From Anagrus nilaparvatae (lineage: Eukaryota > Arthropoda > Insecta > Hymenoptera > Mymaridae), in contig JAKSXM010000277.1 of the NCBI GenBank assembly GCA_022575985.1, positions 1,855,666 to 1,919,665 of the forward strand: a stretch of DNA of 64,000 bases. The letters run 5' to 3'. The notes beneath the pieces are model-generated. The model had not been told where the DNA came from. It made no database searches and saw only the letters and a program-made list of their open reading frames with translations. Shown here piece by piece: positions 44,622-53,300 of this stretch (positions are counted from its first letter, which is position 1; each line of letters starts with the position of its first letter). Made by a program: the position numbers and the translations under genes.

Positions 44622-44933
44622 CATTTATTTAAGGAATTGGTTAAGAGGATTACATCAATTTTCAAAGAAGATTCGGTTAAAGTAGCGGCACCAACAGGTA
44701 TGGCATCGGTTAACATAGATGGACTAAAATTACATTATTTGCTACGATTACCTTTAAATTACAAGTTATTTTCTAAATTAGAAAATCAAAATGCAAAAAA
44801 ATTTCAAACGGATTTGAAAGATTTAAAATTTTTAATAATAGATGAAATGTTTTTGATCGGTTTAAGAACGTTATTTCAGATAGATTCACGATGTCGAGAA
44901 ATACATGCTAATGAAATTGACGAACCTTTTGGA
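44622..44933 (+). pseudogene. Helitron-type PIF1 helicase fragment, truncated at both ends
   Basis: The frame is open from 44,622 (CAT, His) and encodes about 104 residues resembling the first ATPase half of Helitron/PIF1 helicases. A motif KVAAPTGMAS.NI.G lies at about residues 20-34, followed by a LLRLP segment. A Walker B-like KFLIIDEM then IG..TLFQIDSRCREI lies near residues 70-95, and DEPFG near 100-104. In the family, the Walker A GGAGTGK(S/T) directly precedes the HLFKELVKRI-like helix; here that position is satellite DNA, so the nucleotide-binding loop is gone. The serine normally found in the DEMSM(I/V)G motif is Phe. Similarity stops after DEPFG, where the sequence joins an unrelated minus-strand transposase frame. 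An ORF caller would start at TTG 44,637, but no genuine start is present. It is a dead fragment, not a host PIF1 gene. Confidence 0.75.
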
Positions 44934-45252
44934 CTGAACAAAAGTCCAGAACAGAAATCCTTAAATAATTTGACACCTCATATGATGGGTCAATAATTAT
45001 AAAGTAGTTGTTGCTCGATTTACTTGCAACATTTACTTTTTCTTTGCAAGAAGAATTAGGACAAATTAATTCACGATGTTTGTGGATTGTTTCATTTGAT
45101 CCTAAATATAAAGAACATGTTGGGGAAACCGCATGAAACTCGGCATTTTTAGCCTTATCATTACAGAATTTATCAATATAATGTTTTGTTGAAGGAAGGA
45201 CCTGGTATCCAAATATTCTATTAACCATAAGCATCAAATAATATGTGTCTGT
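44934..45252 (-). pseudogene. Transposase-like protein, zinc-ribbon portion (3' piece of split exon)
   Basis: The minus-strand frame reads VNRIFGYQVLPSTKHYIDKF, then FHAVSPTCSLYLG, then ICPNSSC, then NYFIIIDP. This order (an LP.S.Y...KF helix, a C..C pair, a second C..C pair, then a hydrophobic F(F/I)..D strand) is what I know from the N-terminal region of transposase-like proteins common in insect and other animal genomes, where the zinc ribbon is CPxC...CPxC. Here the first Cys is Ser and the second pair is spaced CPNSSC, so the ribbon looks degenerate. The 3' part of the gene (catalytic region) is absent because the sequence abuts the Helitron fragment near 44,934. The upstream half of the same exon is at 45,869-46,102. 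No database search was possible; the family assignment is from pattern memory. Confidence 0.55.
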
Positions 45253-45254
45253 AA

Positions 45255-45867
45255 AATTTTGGTTCCTCAAAGAGGAACCATTGTGTTAGGTCAAAATTTG
45301 ATTTTCTATTTTTTGGCATACATACTTTTTGGGTCCCCAGGAAACTGGTGTGTGTGTGTACGTATGTATGTAATCGGTGATATTTCACAAACATTATGGA
45401 ATTAAGACCTAATTTTTTTTTCAAAAATTTTTTCACCAAAAAAGCTCGAGGTACTTTTTTTTTTTTTTGATTTGGATGTAATACCTCATTTATTTCCATG
45501 AAAGTACTTATATTTGAAAGTATGGTTTTTACATGATACTTAATTCTCTGAAAATTTTTTTTCTAAAATTTTTTTCACAAAAAAATACAAAAAATACAAA
45601 TTTTTTTTTTCTTTTTGGACGTAGTACCTAATTTATTTCCATGGAAGTACTAGTTTTAAGAACCTTGTTTATTGTTATTTTTTGGATCTGATACTTAATT
45701 TTATCAAATTTTTGTTGTCAAAAGTAAAAAAATAGAAAAATAAAAAAAAATGCAATATTTTTTTTTTTTTTGGGTGTAATACCTCATTTAATTCTATGAA
45801 AGTACTAATATCTGAAAATATTGTAACTAGTGATATTTCAAAACCATTATCGAATTAAGACCTAATA
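45255..45867 (+). mobile_element. ~613-bp repeat inserted in the transposase frame
   Basis: Removing this block joins two minus-strand reading frames in phase (Asn-Gln-Ala-Ile on one side, Thr-Asp-Thr-Tyr on the other). That indicates an insertion rather than an intron, since there is no GT donor at the join. TAA is present at both borders (45,252-45,254 and 45,868-45,870), a candidate 3-bp target duplication. The left end has the small palindrome GGTTCCTCAAAGAGGAACC. The body has three diverged ~150-bp units marked by GTAATACCTCATTTATTTCC-like text at about 45,478, 45,622 and 45,777, and two copies of GAATTAAGACCTAAT about 450 bp apart. A related copy lies in opposite orientation at about 53,300-53,935. 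Confidence 0.65.
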
Positions 45868-45868
45868 T

Positions 45869-46102
45869 AATTGCCTGGTTTTTTTTTCTTGCTACGCTAT
45901 ACTTTAAAACCATCAAAAATAATTCTCCTGGAGTTATTTTTCTTTTCAAAACTACTACCTCGTTAAAAATTTTTGACGTTAACATTTCATGTAATGTTTT
46001 AGGCTGTTTTAAAGGAGCTTCTGGAATATTTTCTAAACTTAAATCGAGGCCAGTGAAACTAACAAAATCAGCTAAGGTATTTTCATTTCTTTCTGTTTCG
46101 AT
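45869..46102 (-). pseudogene. Transposase-like protein, 5' piece of split exon
   Basis: Read on the minus strand, TTATTCTTTTAG is a good splice acceptor ending at 46,103. It is followed by 78 open codons: IETERNENTLADFVSF, then KTLHEMLTSKIF, then KRKITPGELFLMVLKYSVA. The ITPGELxLMxL...(S/A) stretch is the segment that precedes the zinc ribbon in the transposase-like family suggested for 44,934-45,252. The frame runs in phase into that piece once the 613-bp insertion is removed. The exon start is in phase 0, which matches the phase-0 end of the exon candidate at 51,566-51,676 across a ~5.46-kb intron. A run of nine A near the insertion encodes Arg-Lys-Lys-Asn. Function lost: it is both split and 3'-truncated. 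Confidence 0.55.
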
Positions 46103-46104
46103 CT

Positions 46105-46720
46105 AAAAGAATAAGTATTATTTATGCTTTATTTTATAATTTTTAATAATTTTATGAGTACTAATAACATACAGCAATAAAAAAAGTCTTGTTTTTATAG
46201 TCTTAAGAATGATACCTTATATTATTTCTTGGTGTGCTAAAAATTTTAAGGTCATAATTCATTTATTCTACATTTATCCCCTCCCTTCCTTACATCTCCC
46301 AGGGTCAAAGTTTCACCGTATATAAAAATTTTAGATAAATTTCTCCTCGTTCTACATTTCCTATACTCAGTCCGTTGAAAATAATAAAAAAATTATGATA
46401 CTCAAGAAATTGAGGATCCATTTTCATACCACATTTTATTTGAGTGACCCCTTCTTAACGTCCAAGGTTTATTTTGAAGCCGAAGAGTTTTACCCCCATT
46501 GATAAATTTGTATAAAAGGAATCTATTACGGCTCCAAAGTACCCATTTCCCCTTAAGGGTCAACGTCCTACGATAACTGTCAAAAGTTTTTTTTTGGCCT
46601 TCTTAAATTTTGGATTTTCTTAAAACTTTCAGTTTTTCTAGTGGATTCTAATCACGTTTACTATAAGAACATAATGTTCCAAATGATCAAAAAGCAAATT
46701 TCGAATAAAATATGGAAAAT
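46105..46720. other. Non-coding interval, no feature seen
   Basis: This is AT-rich unique-looking sequence within the predicted intron of the decayed transposase gene. I see no extended open frame, no obvious splice pairs and no clear tandem structure. Confidence 0.5.
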
Positions 46721-46724
46721 GTGG

Positions 46725-47325
46725 TTAATTTTGGAAAAATAGATTTTCTCGCAAAAGAAATGCCCAGATAAAAAAATAAATAGTTCCTATTGAATTCCTC
46801 GGGGAAAAATACATAAGTCTCATTAGTAAATAATATTTAGAAAAATATATTCTGAAAATTAAAACTCTTGTAATATATTTCCTTAAAATTATGACCCTGA
46901 AAAACGAAAAAAATCGATTTTTCTCATATAAGAGGTGGTCAAAAGCTAAAATAAATGATTTCATCGGATTCCTGGGGAAAAAATAAGTAAGTTCCTTTAA
47001 TAAATAATATTCAAAAAAACTTATTTTGAAAACTGCTAACCTTTTATAATAGATTTCCTTAAAATTGGGACCTTAAAACCCAATCAAATATATTTTTCTC
47101 CTATATATTGGTTCCATCGGATTTCTGGAGAAAAAATAGACAATTGCCGCTTTTAAATAATATACAGAAAAATTTATTCAGAAAGCTACAAAACTTTTAA
47201 AGTTGGTCCCCTTGAAATTAGGACCCTAAAAGGCAACGAAAATCGATTTTTCTCCTATAAAACGTAATAAAAAGCTAAAATAAATGTTTTCATCGGATTC
47301 CTGGAGAGAAAATCCTAAGAAATAT
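46725..47325. repeat. Four diverged ~154-175-bp tandem units
   Basis: Each unit has an ATTCCT(C/G)GGGGAAAAA-like word (near 46,793, 46,964, 47,118 and 47,293), then an AAATAATAT..A..AAA segment, a TTTCCTTAAAATT..GACC segment and an ATCGATTTTTCTC segment. The spacing of about 170, 154 and 175 bp and the high divergence show an old tandem duplication. Short minus-strand open frames inside are by-products of the repeat. Confidence 0.6.
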
Positions 47326-47894
47326 GAATTGGAACATAATCTGAAACGCGATTTGAATCCACTAAAAAAACTGAGTTTTAAGAAAATCCCAAGGAGGCTA
47401 AAAATGAAACTTTCGAGAGCTATCGTAGGCTCAAAAATCGATGTTTTGGTCTAAATCGAACAAGAAACTTTTTTTTTTTACTTATATTTTCGATTTCTGC
47501 TGGCACGTTAGAAATTCCGGATATTTCGGGAAAAAAACCAGTCTAATATACACGATATAAGCTATGAATTTAGGAAAAACTTGAACACGCTACGTATATA
47601 TAATTTACAGCTTAAATTATTGTAAAGGGTAGTTGTAAACGGTTACAAAATTTTATCTGCTGTGTTTACAATAGCCCTAGCTTTTTAATACCCCATTTTA
47701 GATTCTCCTAGAGAATAATTTTTTTTATCCTTTACCAATTTATTATGTAAAAAATACCTCTTCCAAATGTAACGTTGTCAAAAACTTATTAAACTTATAA
47801 AAATGTGTTAACAGAAACGACGGTTAAAAAAACTCTAATAAAAGTAATCACCCTAAAATTACCCTGATTAAAGTAAATAAAATTTATATATTTA

Positions 47895-48110
47895 TAATAA
47901 AACCCATTATCATCTAAAAAATCCAGCACAAGCCTCAAAAATTGTTTTTGGAAAGATCGTGTAGATTTGCCTATAGGGGGGAGGGCAAATTTCACCTTGG
48001 ACTTGTCGTTCGCCCCTCTGAACCCATTTTCATATAAAAAATCTAGTGCAAACCTGCAAAATTATTTTTTAAAGATCGGTGCTAATCTAGGGGAGGGGGC
48101 AACGATTAGT
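47895..48110. repeat. Two diverged tandem units of ~120 bp
   Basis: The text CCCATTATCATCTAAAAAAT with AAAGATCGTG and a GGGGGGAGGG run is repeated ~120 bp later as CCCATTTTCATATAAAAAAT with AAAGATCGGT and GGGGAGGGGG. No coding signal was seen. Confidence 0.55.
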
Positions 48111-49715
48111 CTGTGAATTTATTTGTATTTCTTGATATTTATTTAAACATCCGTGGTCTAATTTTTAACATATATTATTTATTTTATTTTATTCACTCTC
48201 TGAATTTGAGTAGTGCGACGTGCTTCTTTTTGTTAGAAAATACTTATATATATATGGGTACTTTTAACAGGAACTGTATATTTTTTTATTGTTTACGGCA
48301 CAACACTTACTATCTTTTTTTCTTAACTTTTATTTGTATTTATATGTTTTTCAAGGTCCAAATACCTAAAATTTTCAATTGGTACTGCTAAATGTGAAAA
48401 TAAATTCTACGTGTTATTCTTATGGGATTTTTTATTATTGCGGATGGTGGCGAAATTTTGGGTGTATTATTGAAATAACTCTGTATTGAAGCCATGAAAT
48501 TTTCTCAAACTCTGGGTACCTTATTTTTTCATCAAAACATATAACTGAACAAGATAAATTAGGTGAAATATGTTATACATTTGGAGAAACATTTTGGTGG
48601 CGACATTTATTTTTGTAAAGGAGTTTTAAAAATGTAATAGTTTTAATTTTCATAGTTAAAGCTTTCATATTTAAAATTTTAAGTTTTTCACGGTTCATAT
48701 ATGAGTAGTTAAGTAAGAAAAAAAATAAAACAGTGCTTTCAAGTGCATAAATATAGAATGTGCACCCATAAAAGGTGGAAAGCTTAAAAATAGATAAAAT
48801 CGAGGGACAGACTTATATGTGACGATAAGCTAAGAGGATTTCATGAAAATTTATTTCGTTGAAAAAAATGAGTTTTTGGGACCTAAATACGTCATATGCA
48901 ACCTACAGAAAAATTTAACTTCAAAATTTAAGCCGTTTGTTAATACTCAGAGTTTATAGTTAAACAAAAGGACTGCGGATGGTGGCGACATTTTGAACAC
49001 ATATGAACACATACTCCAGAAAAATTTTTTGTTAACTTATCAATATATGCACAGTAGGTTGTGACTTTAAAAAAATATTATTTAGCAACTTATTAAAAGA
49101 AAAAAAAGTGCAAAATAGCTTTCGTTTCGGATATAAATGGGGGGGGGGGGGCACTATGTTTACCGTTCCTGTGAAAAGCACCCATATACAATTAATCATA
49201 AAATATAATTTTTTGAATAACTTTTGATCGATCTAACCGATATAGTACTTAACAATTTAGAAGAATACGTAAAGTATCGCTAAATAATATAAAATCATTT
49301 TCTACAGTAAAAATTCTTCATGTTTTTGCAATATCAACGTTTTTTTAAAAGTTACTTTAAAATTTATTTTATTGAAAAATCATCAGTTTTTTACACAAAA
49401 AATTTTTATCACATTTAAATACAAATACCGTATATCAAAATAAGGTAAAGCCTATACAAATTTTGCTATTTTCGAAAGAATCGGGGACGAAATTTATGGG
49501 GCATAAATGGATTCTGACCCTAGGTACATTCCAGCACACCGAAAAACATATGCAATAAGTATACTTTGTTTTTAAGAACAAGAGTTTTTTCGGGCCTTGT
49601 GTAATTAATGTAACAACTCTTCATGTACCAATTTTACTTTTTTTTTTATTAAATATGACATTTATGAAACAGATTCATTTGCTACTTCAAAATAAAAGTT
49701 TATTAAAAACATATT
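48111..49715. other. Non-coding interval with scattered duplicated words
   Basis: No gene was recognised. The 14-mer GCGGATGGTGGCGA occurs at 48,440 and 48,974, and GGTGGCGACATTT also near 48,595, suggesting old dispersed or tandem repeats. A run of 13 G lies at 49,139-49,151. A short hydrophobic plus-strand frame at 48,113-48,391 has composition expected of random AT-rich DNA. Confidence 0.5.
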
Positions 49716-49985
49716 TTGCACATCGAGATGATTTTGGGTACCAGTTTGAGAACCGATTTTTATAAAATACTATATAATTTCTCCAAGAAAAATCAAAAAA
49801 ATAAATTGGTAATATTAAGCATCAAGGGTACAAAAATTTTGGCGCTTGCACAATTACAAACACAACATGTAGGTGAAGCTTGGTATGAGTTATGTGAACG
49901 AAATAATTTCAAAAGCTTCGCGTCAGGGGAAAATATGAGCGACGAGACCTCTCAGAATTCAATGTGCATTCAGCGTAATAGATAA
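49716..49985 (+). CDS. Unrecognised open frame, possible exon relic
   Basis: This frame is open for 89 codons from a TTG (no ATG start) and ends at TAG. The last ~55 codons are less AT-rich than the surroundings and read as a plausible globular segment (AQLQTQHVGEAWYELCERNN, then FKSFASGENMSDETSQ). The first third is low-complexity Lys/Asn/Ile text. A weak donor-like CAGC|GTAATA lies just before the stop, so the region could be an exon whose coding part begins near 49,830. I recognise no domain. It lies inside the predicted intron of the minus-strand transposase gene and on the opposite strand. Chance openness is a real alternative. Confidence 0.25.
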   Translation: MHIEMILGTSLRTDFYKILYNFSKKNQKNKLVILSIKGTKILALAQLQTQHVGEAWYELCERNNFKSFASGENMSDETSQNSMCIQRNR

Positions 49986-51242
49986 ATAATAATATATTGT
50001 TAGGACTAATATATATATTAACATTGAACATTTTCATATGGAGGGGTGCCCAAAAAAGTCCCTTTCAGCAGAGGGGGGGATCAAATGGACTTAAAATATT
50101 TTCAATTTAGAGACTTTTAGGGACCCTAAAACACCTAGCTTAGTTTATTAGCTTACAACACCCTAGAACTAGATTTATTATACGTAGTTGTAGTAGTAGT
50201 AGGACTTACAATATAATTAGGGAGTATATGTTAAAATTAAGAAAACTATTTATAAGTGAACATATAACATTGCTCATTGGTTGTCTGTTATAAGTTTTTT
50301 TGTTTTATTTTTACTATAATCTTTACTACAGGCAGGGGTTTTTATTAAAATGTCCTTTAATAATTCTTTACTTAATTCAATTAAATTTTTTGTATATGTA
50401 TTTTATAGAAAAACGCTTAATAATCAAAACTTGTATTGGCATTTAATAAAATATTGTTTTGAAATTCAAACCTAATATATCTAAAATTTACTGTTTATGC
50501 ACTTTGTGTTAAATAAGTTTTTGATATAAATATTTTGCTTAAACAATAAGTTCTTGTCTAAAGATTTAGCAATTTTCTCTTAATAAATAACTCATAAATT
50601 CTTTTAATTCATTCTAAAATGAAAGATATCTTAATTCGTGTTAATTGGTACAATGAAGGTTGACAAAAGTTCTAAATATATATTCTAACTAAACGATGGC
50701 TGTAATTCATAAAATATAAAAATTTTTTACTTGTCTTGCACTTCCAAACCAGGGTCAGTAACCCTAAAAACTTATTGATTTATAAAAAAACGGACAGTTT
50801 GTCTAGGGACAAAAGGGTGAAGTTTACTTCTTTCTAAAACAATTTTATAAAAGTTAAATTTAGAAATAAAAATTTTAAAAACTGTGTACAATTGATTTAT
50901 TTCACTACAAAATTTAACACCGAAATCATCCAAGCGTCCTTATTTACGATCGGTATACTGGCGATCAACAATGTATACCTTTCTAATCTTTCCGAAAACC
51001 CACGATTATGCTTGGGGTCTACCGGCGAAGAAAAAAAAATTTAACACCGGACAGAGTGTGATTTACCGGCAAGTGGGGATAAGTATTCTTATTTTTTCTT
51101 TCTAATTTCATTACGATTTCTCTATGACGATTTTTTCATTTTTAACTACTCGTAGAAATAAAATAATAACTACGGTACGGTGACAAGAAACAAGTAAACT
51201 TCAAAAAACTTTAAAAAATGATATAGAGTTTTTTGCTTATAA
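49986..51242. other. Non-coding interval, nothing recognised
   Basis: This is AT-rich sequence with G-rich patches near 50,040-50,080 and CpG-containing patches near 50,940-51,060 (CGATCGGTATACTGGCGATC). No convincing open frame or repeat unit was seen. Confidence 0.45.
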
Positions 51243-51370
51243 CGACGGTCCCTAGGAATAAGATCGTTATTCACCGAGAGTAACAAAGACATTTCAATGT
51301 ATACAGAATACGAGATGTGGGAGTCTTTGTTACTCTCGGCGAATAACGATCTTATTCCTAGGGACCGTCG
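51243..51370. repeat. Hairpin with 48-bp arms and 32-base loop
   Basis: The left arm 51,243-51,290 (starting CGACGGTCCCTAGGAATAAG) and right arm 51,323-51,370 are reverse complements with one mismatch (CACC against CGCC). The loop is 32 bases. The arms are GC-richer than the surroundings. The flanks do not continue the inverted repeat clearly and no target duplication is obvious. It could be a very short foldback element or a transcribed stem-loop. It lies 196 bp from the exon candidate at 51,566, within the predicted intron. Any open frame through it is a shadow of the palindrome. Confidence 0.85.
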
Positions 51371-51565
51371 ATAATACAGCAATTGCTTTGTTTATGAATA
51401 ATAATCTAATCTGATTTAATCTAAGAAACGAAAAAAAGAATAATATTCTTATAAATTATTAGCGATGAGTCATTAACAATTAAATAATTTAAATAAATAA
51501 ATTTAAATAAATTCATTTTAAAAATATTTAAAAAAAAATAATAATAAATATTTTAAATAATTTAC
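51371..51565. other. Short non-coding stretch beside the hairpin
   Basis: AT-rich, including AATCTAATCTGATTTAATC, which loosely recalls text in the 38.7-kb palindrome arm (CTAATCTAATCTAATC). It ends at the donor GTAAAT (minus strand) of the exon candidate at 51,566-51,676. Confidence 0.4.
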
Positions 51566-51676
51566 ATTTTCTAAAACTGAAGTTTCAACTAAAGTTTCTA
51601 ATGTTTCGTTAGCATTTTGCGAACTGTCGGAAACAAATACTCTGAAATCATCACGAACATCGGAGGGACTTGAAAC
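51566..51676 (-). CDS. Candidate internal exon, acidic/Ser-rich, of the transposase-like gene
   Basis: On the minus strand, TATTTTTTACAG precedes this 111-bp segment and GTAAAT follows it. All 37 codons are open: SSPSDVRDDFRVFVSDSS, then NETLETLVETSVLEN. It is markedly less AT-rich than its flanks, typical of an exon in this DNA. It begins and ends in phase 0, matching the phase-0 end of the candidate at 55,175-55,284 and the phase-0 start of 45,869-46,102. The acidic, Ser/Thr-rich text would sit upstream of the ITPGEL region, where linker sequence is expected. There is no known domain. The join to the neighbours is inferred from phase, order and strand only. Confidence 0.45.
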
Positions 51677-52377
51677 CTGTAAAAAATATTTAAAAAAATT
51701 TTTTTAAACAAATAAAAAAAACCTTGATGGTTGTTTAAATTGCTACTTTAAAAATTATGAAAATTTGTTTATAAAATGAATTTTAATAATTCGGTAATAA
51801 TGCGAGGGGGAGGTTGAAAGTTGAAATCGCGTACCGGCTTGAAAAAAGGTATACTAAAGGTTTTTTGGGTCATTGAATCCGAATCTGGGGTTCAAAGTGG
51901 CTGTAAAATAATGAAAGGCCTTAAACCAGCTATTATTACCCTACCTTTTTACGGGTAGTCTTAACACATATAAGGGCTTATAAGGTGGATAATGTTCAAA
52001 ATTTAACAAAAAGTTTAAAAATACTTGAATCTACAAAAAAAGTTCAAAAAAATATGCTTATCATTGATGATTCAATTCTTTTTTATTTTGGGGTTAGTTT
52101 TCATCCCGTAAATTTGCTCATATAACCCAAATTTGACATATTACCTAGTAAACCATATAATTTATTAAATAATCTTTAAAAAATGGCATTTGTGAACCCT
52201 TTAGCTGTCGTAAACCTGTTTTCAAGTTAGTACGCAGTTGCATAACATTTACTGCATAATTACTGGAGTATAAGTAATTGTAAAAGGCAGCCAAAACAGT
52301 TTAGAAGTCAAAAATTTATGTTTTTAAGGAAGGGTTACAAATAGTTTTTTTAATAAATGTGGAGATTAAAATGTTGT
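51677..52377. other. Non-coding interval, nothing recognised
   Basis: AT-rich DNA within a predicted intron. No repeats or open frames stood out. Confidence 0.4.
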
Positions 52378-52527
52378 TTAAATAATTTCTATTAAGGTCT
52401 TAAAATAATTTGTAGATTTAGGATCAGGGATTTCATTAAATTCAGCTGTACAAACTTTGCATAATTTTAAATAAACATGTTCAAATCTTATTGTCTGTCT
52501 TCGTGATAAGATCTTTTTCTTTCGGTA
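52378..52527 (-). CDS. Small unrecognised open frame with C-x2-C pair
   Basis: This is a 49-codon minus-strand frame bounded by stops at both ends. It has a basic start (RKKKILSRRQ) followed by HVYLKLCKVCTAEFNEIPDP. One C-x2-C pair is visible and no matching second pair. There is no ATG at the start, and the nearest acceptor-like AG leads through a stop. It may be a relic of a zinc-finger-bearing transposon exon or chance. The position, between two better exon candidates on the same strand, is the only contextual support. Confidence 0.2.
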   Translation of the reverse strand, partial: YRKKKILSRRQTIRFEHVYLKLCKVCTAEFNEIPDPKSTNYFKTLIEII

Positions 52528-52889
52528 TTACAGCCTACAATGATCAGATAAATAAAAAATAGCCCAGAAAATAATAATAAAAATTACTAAAAATTTTTTT
52601 GATAATATTCAACTATTTTCACTAAAAATACAGCTACATATTTAAAAAAAAAATTAAGATGCCAAAGTGTCTGTACACTAAGAAAAATACGCTGCCAAGT
52701 AATTTGCACTAGGGTTCCTCATTAACAATAACAAAATGTTCTTAATGGTCTATTTTACCTAACAAAGTATACAGTCATAAGAAAAACTAAGAATGATCTT
52801 TGAATTATTTTATCCTTGATACTGTTATAGATATTCTACACTAGTACAAATTTTCTTTTATGATAATTATGTCTGATTGACAGTTTTTG

Positions 52890-52938
52890 GTGTAGCTGGT
52901 GTAGTTATATCTTGAAGACACAATTACACCAGCTACAG
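52890..52938. repeat. Small inverted repeat, 16-bp arms
   Basis: TGTAGCTGGTGTAGTT pairs with AATTACACCAGCTACA across a ~15-base loop with one mismatch. It is isolated and its function is unknown. Confidence 0.6.
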
Positions 52939-53029
52939 GAAAAAAGAAAAAATTTTTGATATGTTTAAATTCAGGAATAAAAATGATACCTACTAAAAAA
53001 GTTAATTCTACACTGTAAAAAGTAACTTT

Positions 53030-53300
53030 CTTATATTAACAAAAAAATTAGAATATTTTCGAAAAATTAGTAAATTTTCAATAAAATTTGTAAATATTCG
53101 AAAAAAATTGTATAATTACTAAAATTAGTATATAAACAACAAGTTCGAGTATTCTCGATTTTTATTTGTGAATTCACAAGAAAAATTGATAATTTACAAT
53201 TTTTTTTCGAAAATTTACAAAAAATAGTTGTAAATTTACGAAAAATATTTGTGAATTTGCAACTTTTTTCGTAAAATTACTAAAAAAAATCGAGAATTCT
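53030..53300. repeat. AT-rich stretch dense in short palindromes
   Basis: Words such as GTGAATTCAC, TCGAGAATTCTCGA and GTAAATTTAC recur, spaced by poly-A/T. It continues directly into the inverted copy of the 0.6-kb repeat family and may be part of it. The long minus-strand Phe/Asn/Lys-rich frame here is a composition artefact. Confidence 0.5.

Larger units (their letters stand above)
1..44622. repeat. Complex satellite array (52 monomer junctions, mostly 0.8-1.1 kb)
   Basis: The whole stretch is one head-to-tail array, interrupted only by the palindrome at 38,320-39,545. Monomer junctions are marked by the recurring word CTGGTGCTAT or a close variant, for example at 1, 1009, 1832, 2655, 3717, 4213, 5243, 6555, 7681, 8406, 9349 and 10172, then on to 43901. 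Each monomer has an AT-rich non-repetitive part of roughly 550-600 bp, recognisable by CTGCAGTTTACTCATGAG and GCATTTGTACGTTGCAAG. This is followed by a variable block of 25-bp minirepeats. Common full monomer lengths are 823, 932, 999, 1062 and 1083 bp; derivatives range from 262 to 1312 bp. No long open frame exists anywhere in it. The left end lies outside the window; the right end is at 44,622, inside a minirepeat. No CENP-B-box-like motif was seen. I do not recognise the family. Confidence 0.97.

Noticed and set aside
46725..46964. Minus-strand hydrophobic open frame as a gene
   Set aside because: It lies wholly within diverged tandem units and has the Phe/Ile/Tyr-rich composition of AT-rich non-coding DNA.
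48113..48391. Plus-strand open frame resembling a membrane protein
   Set aside because: Phe/Tyr/Ile richness follows from T-rich DNA; there is no splice or similarity support.
51170..51382. Minus-strand open frame across the 48-bp-arm hairpin
   Set aside because: Most of it is the two arms of the hairpin read through; there is no domain and no splice logic.
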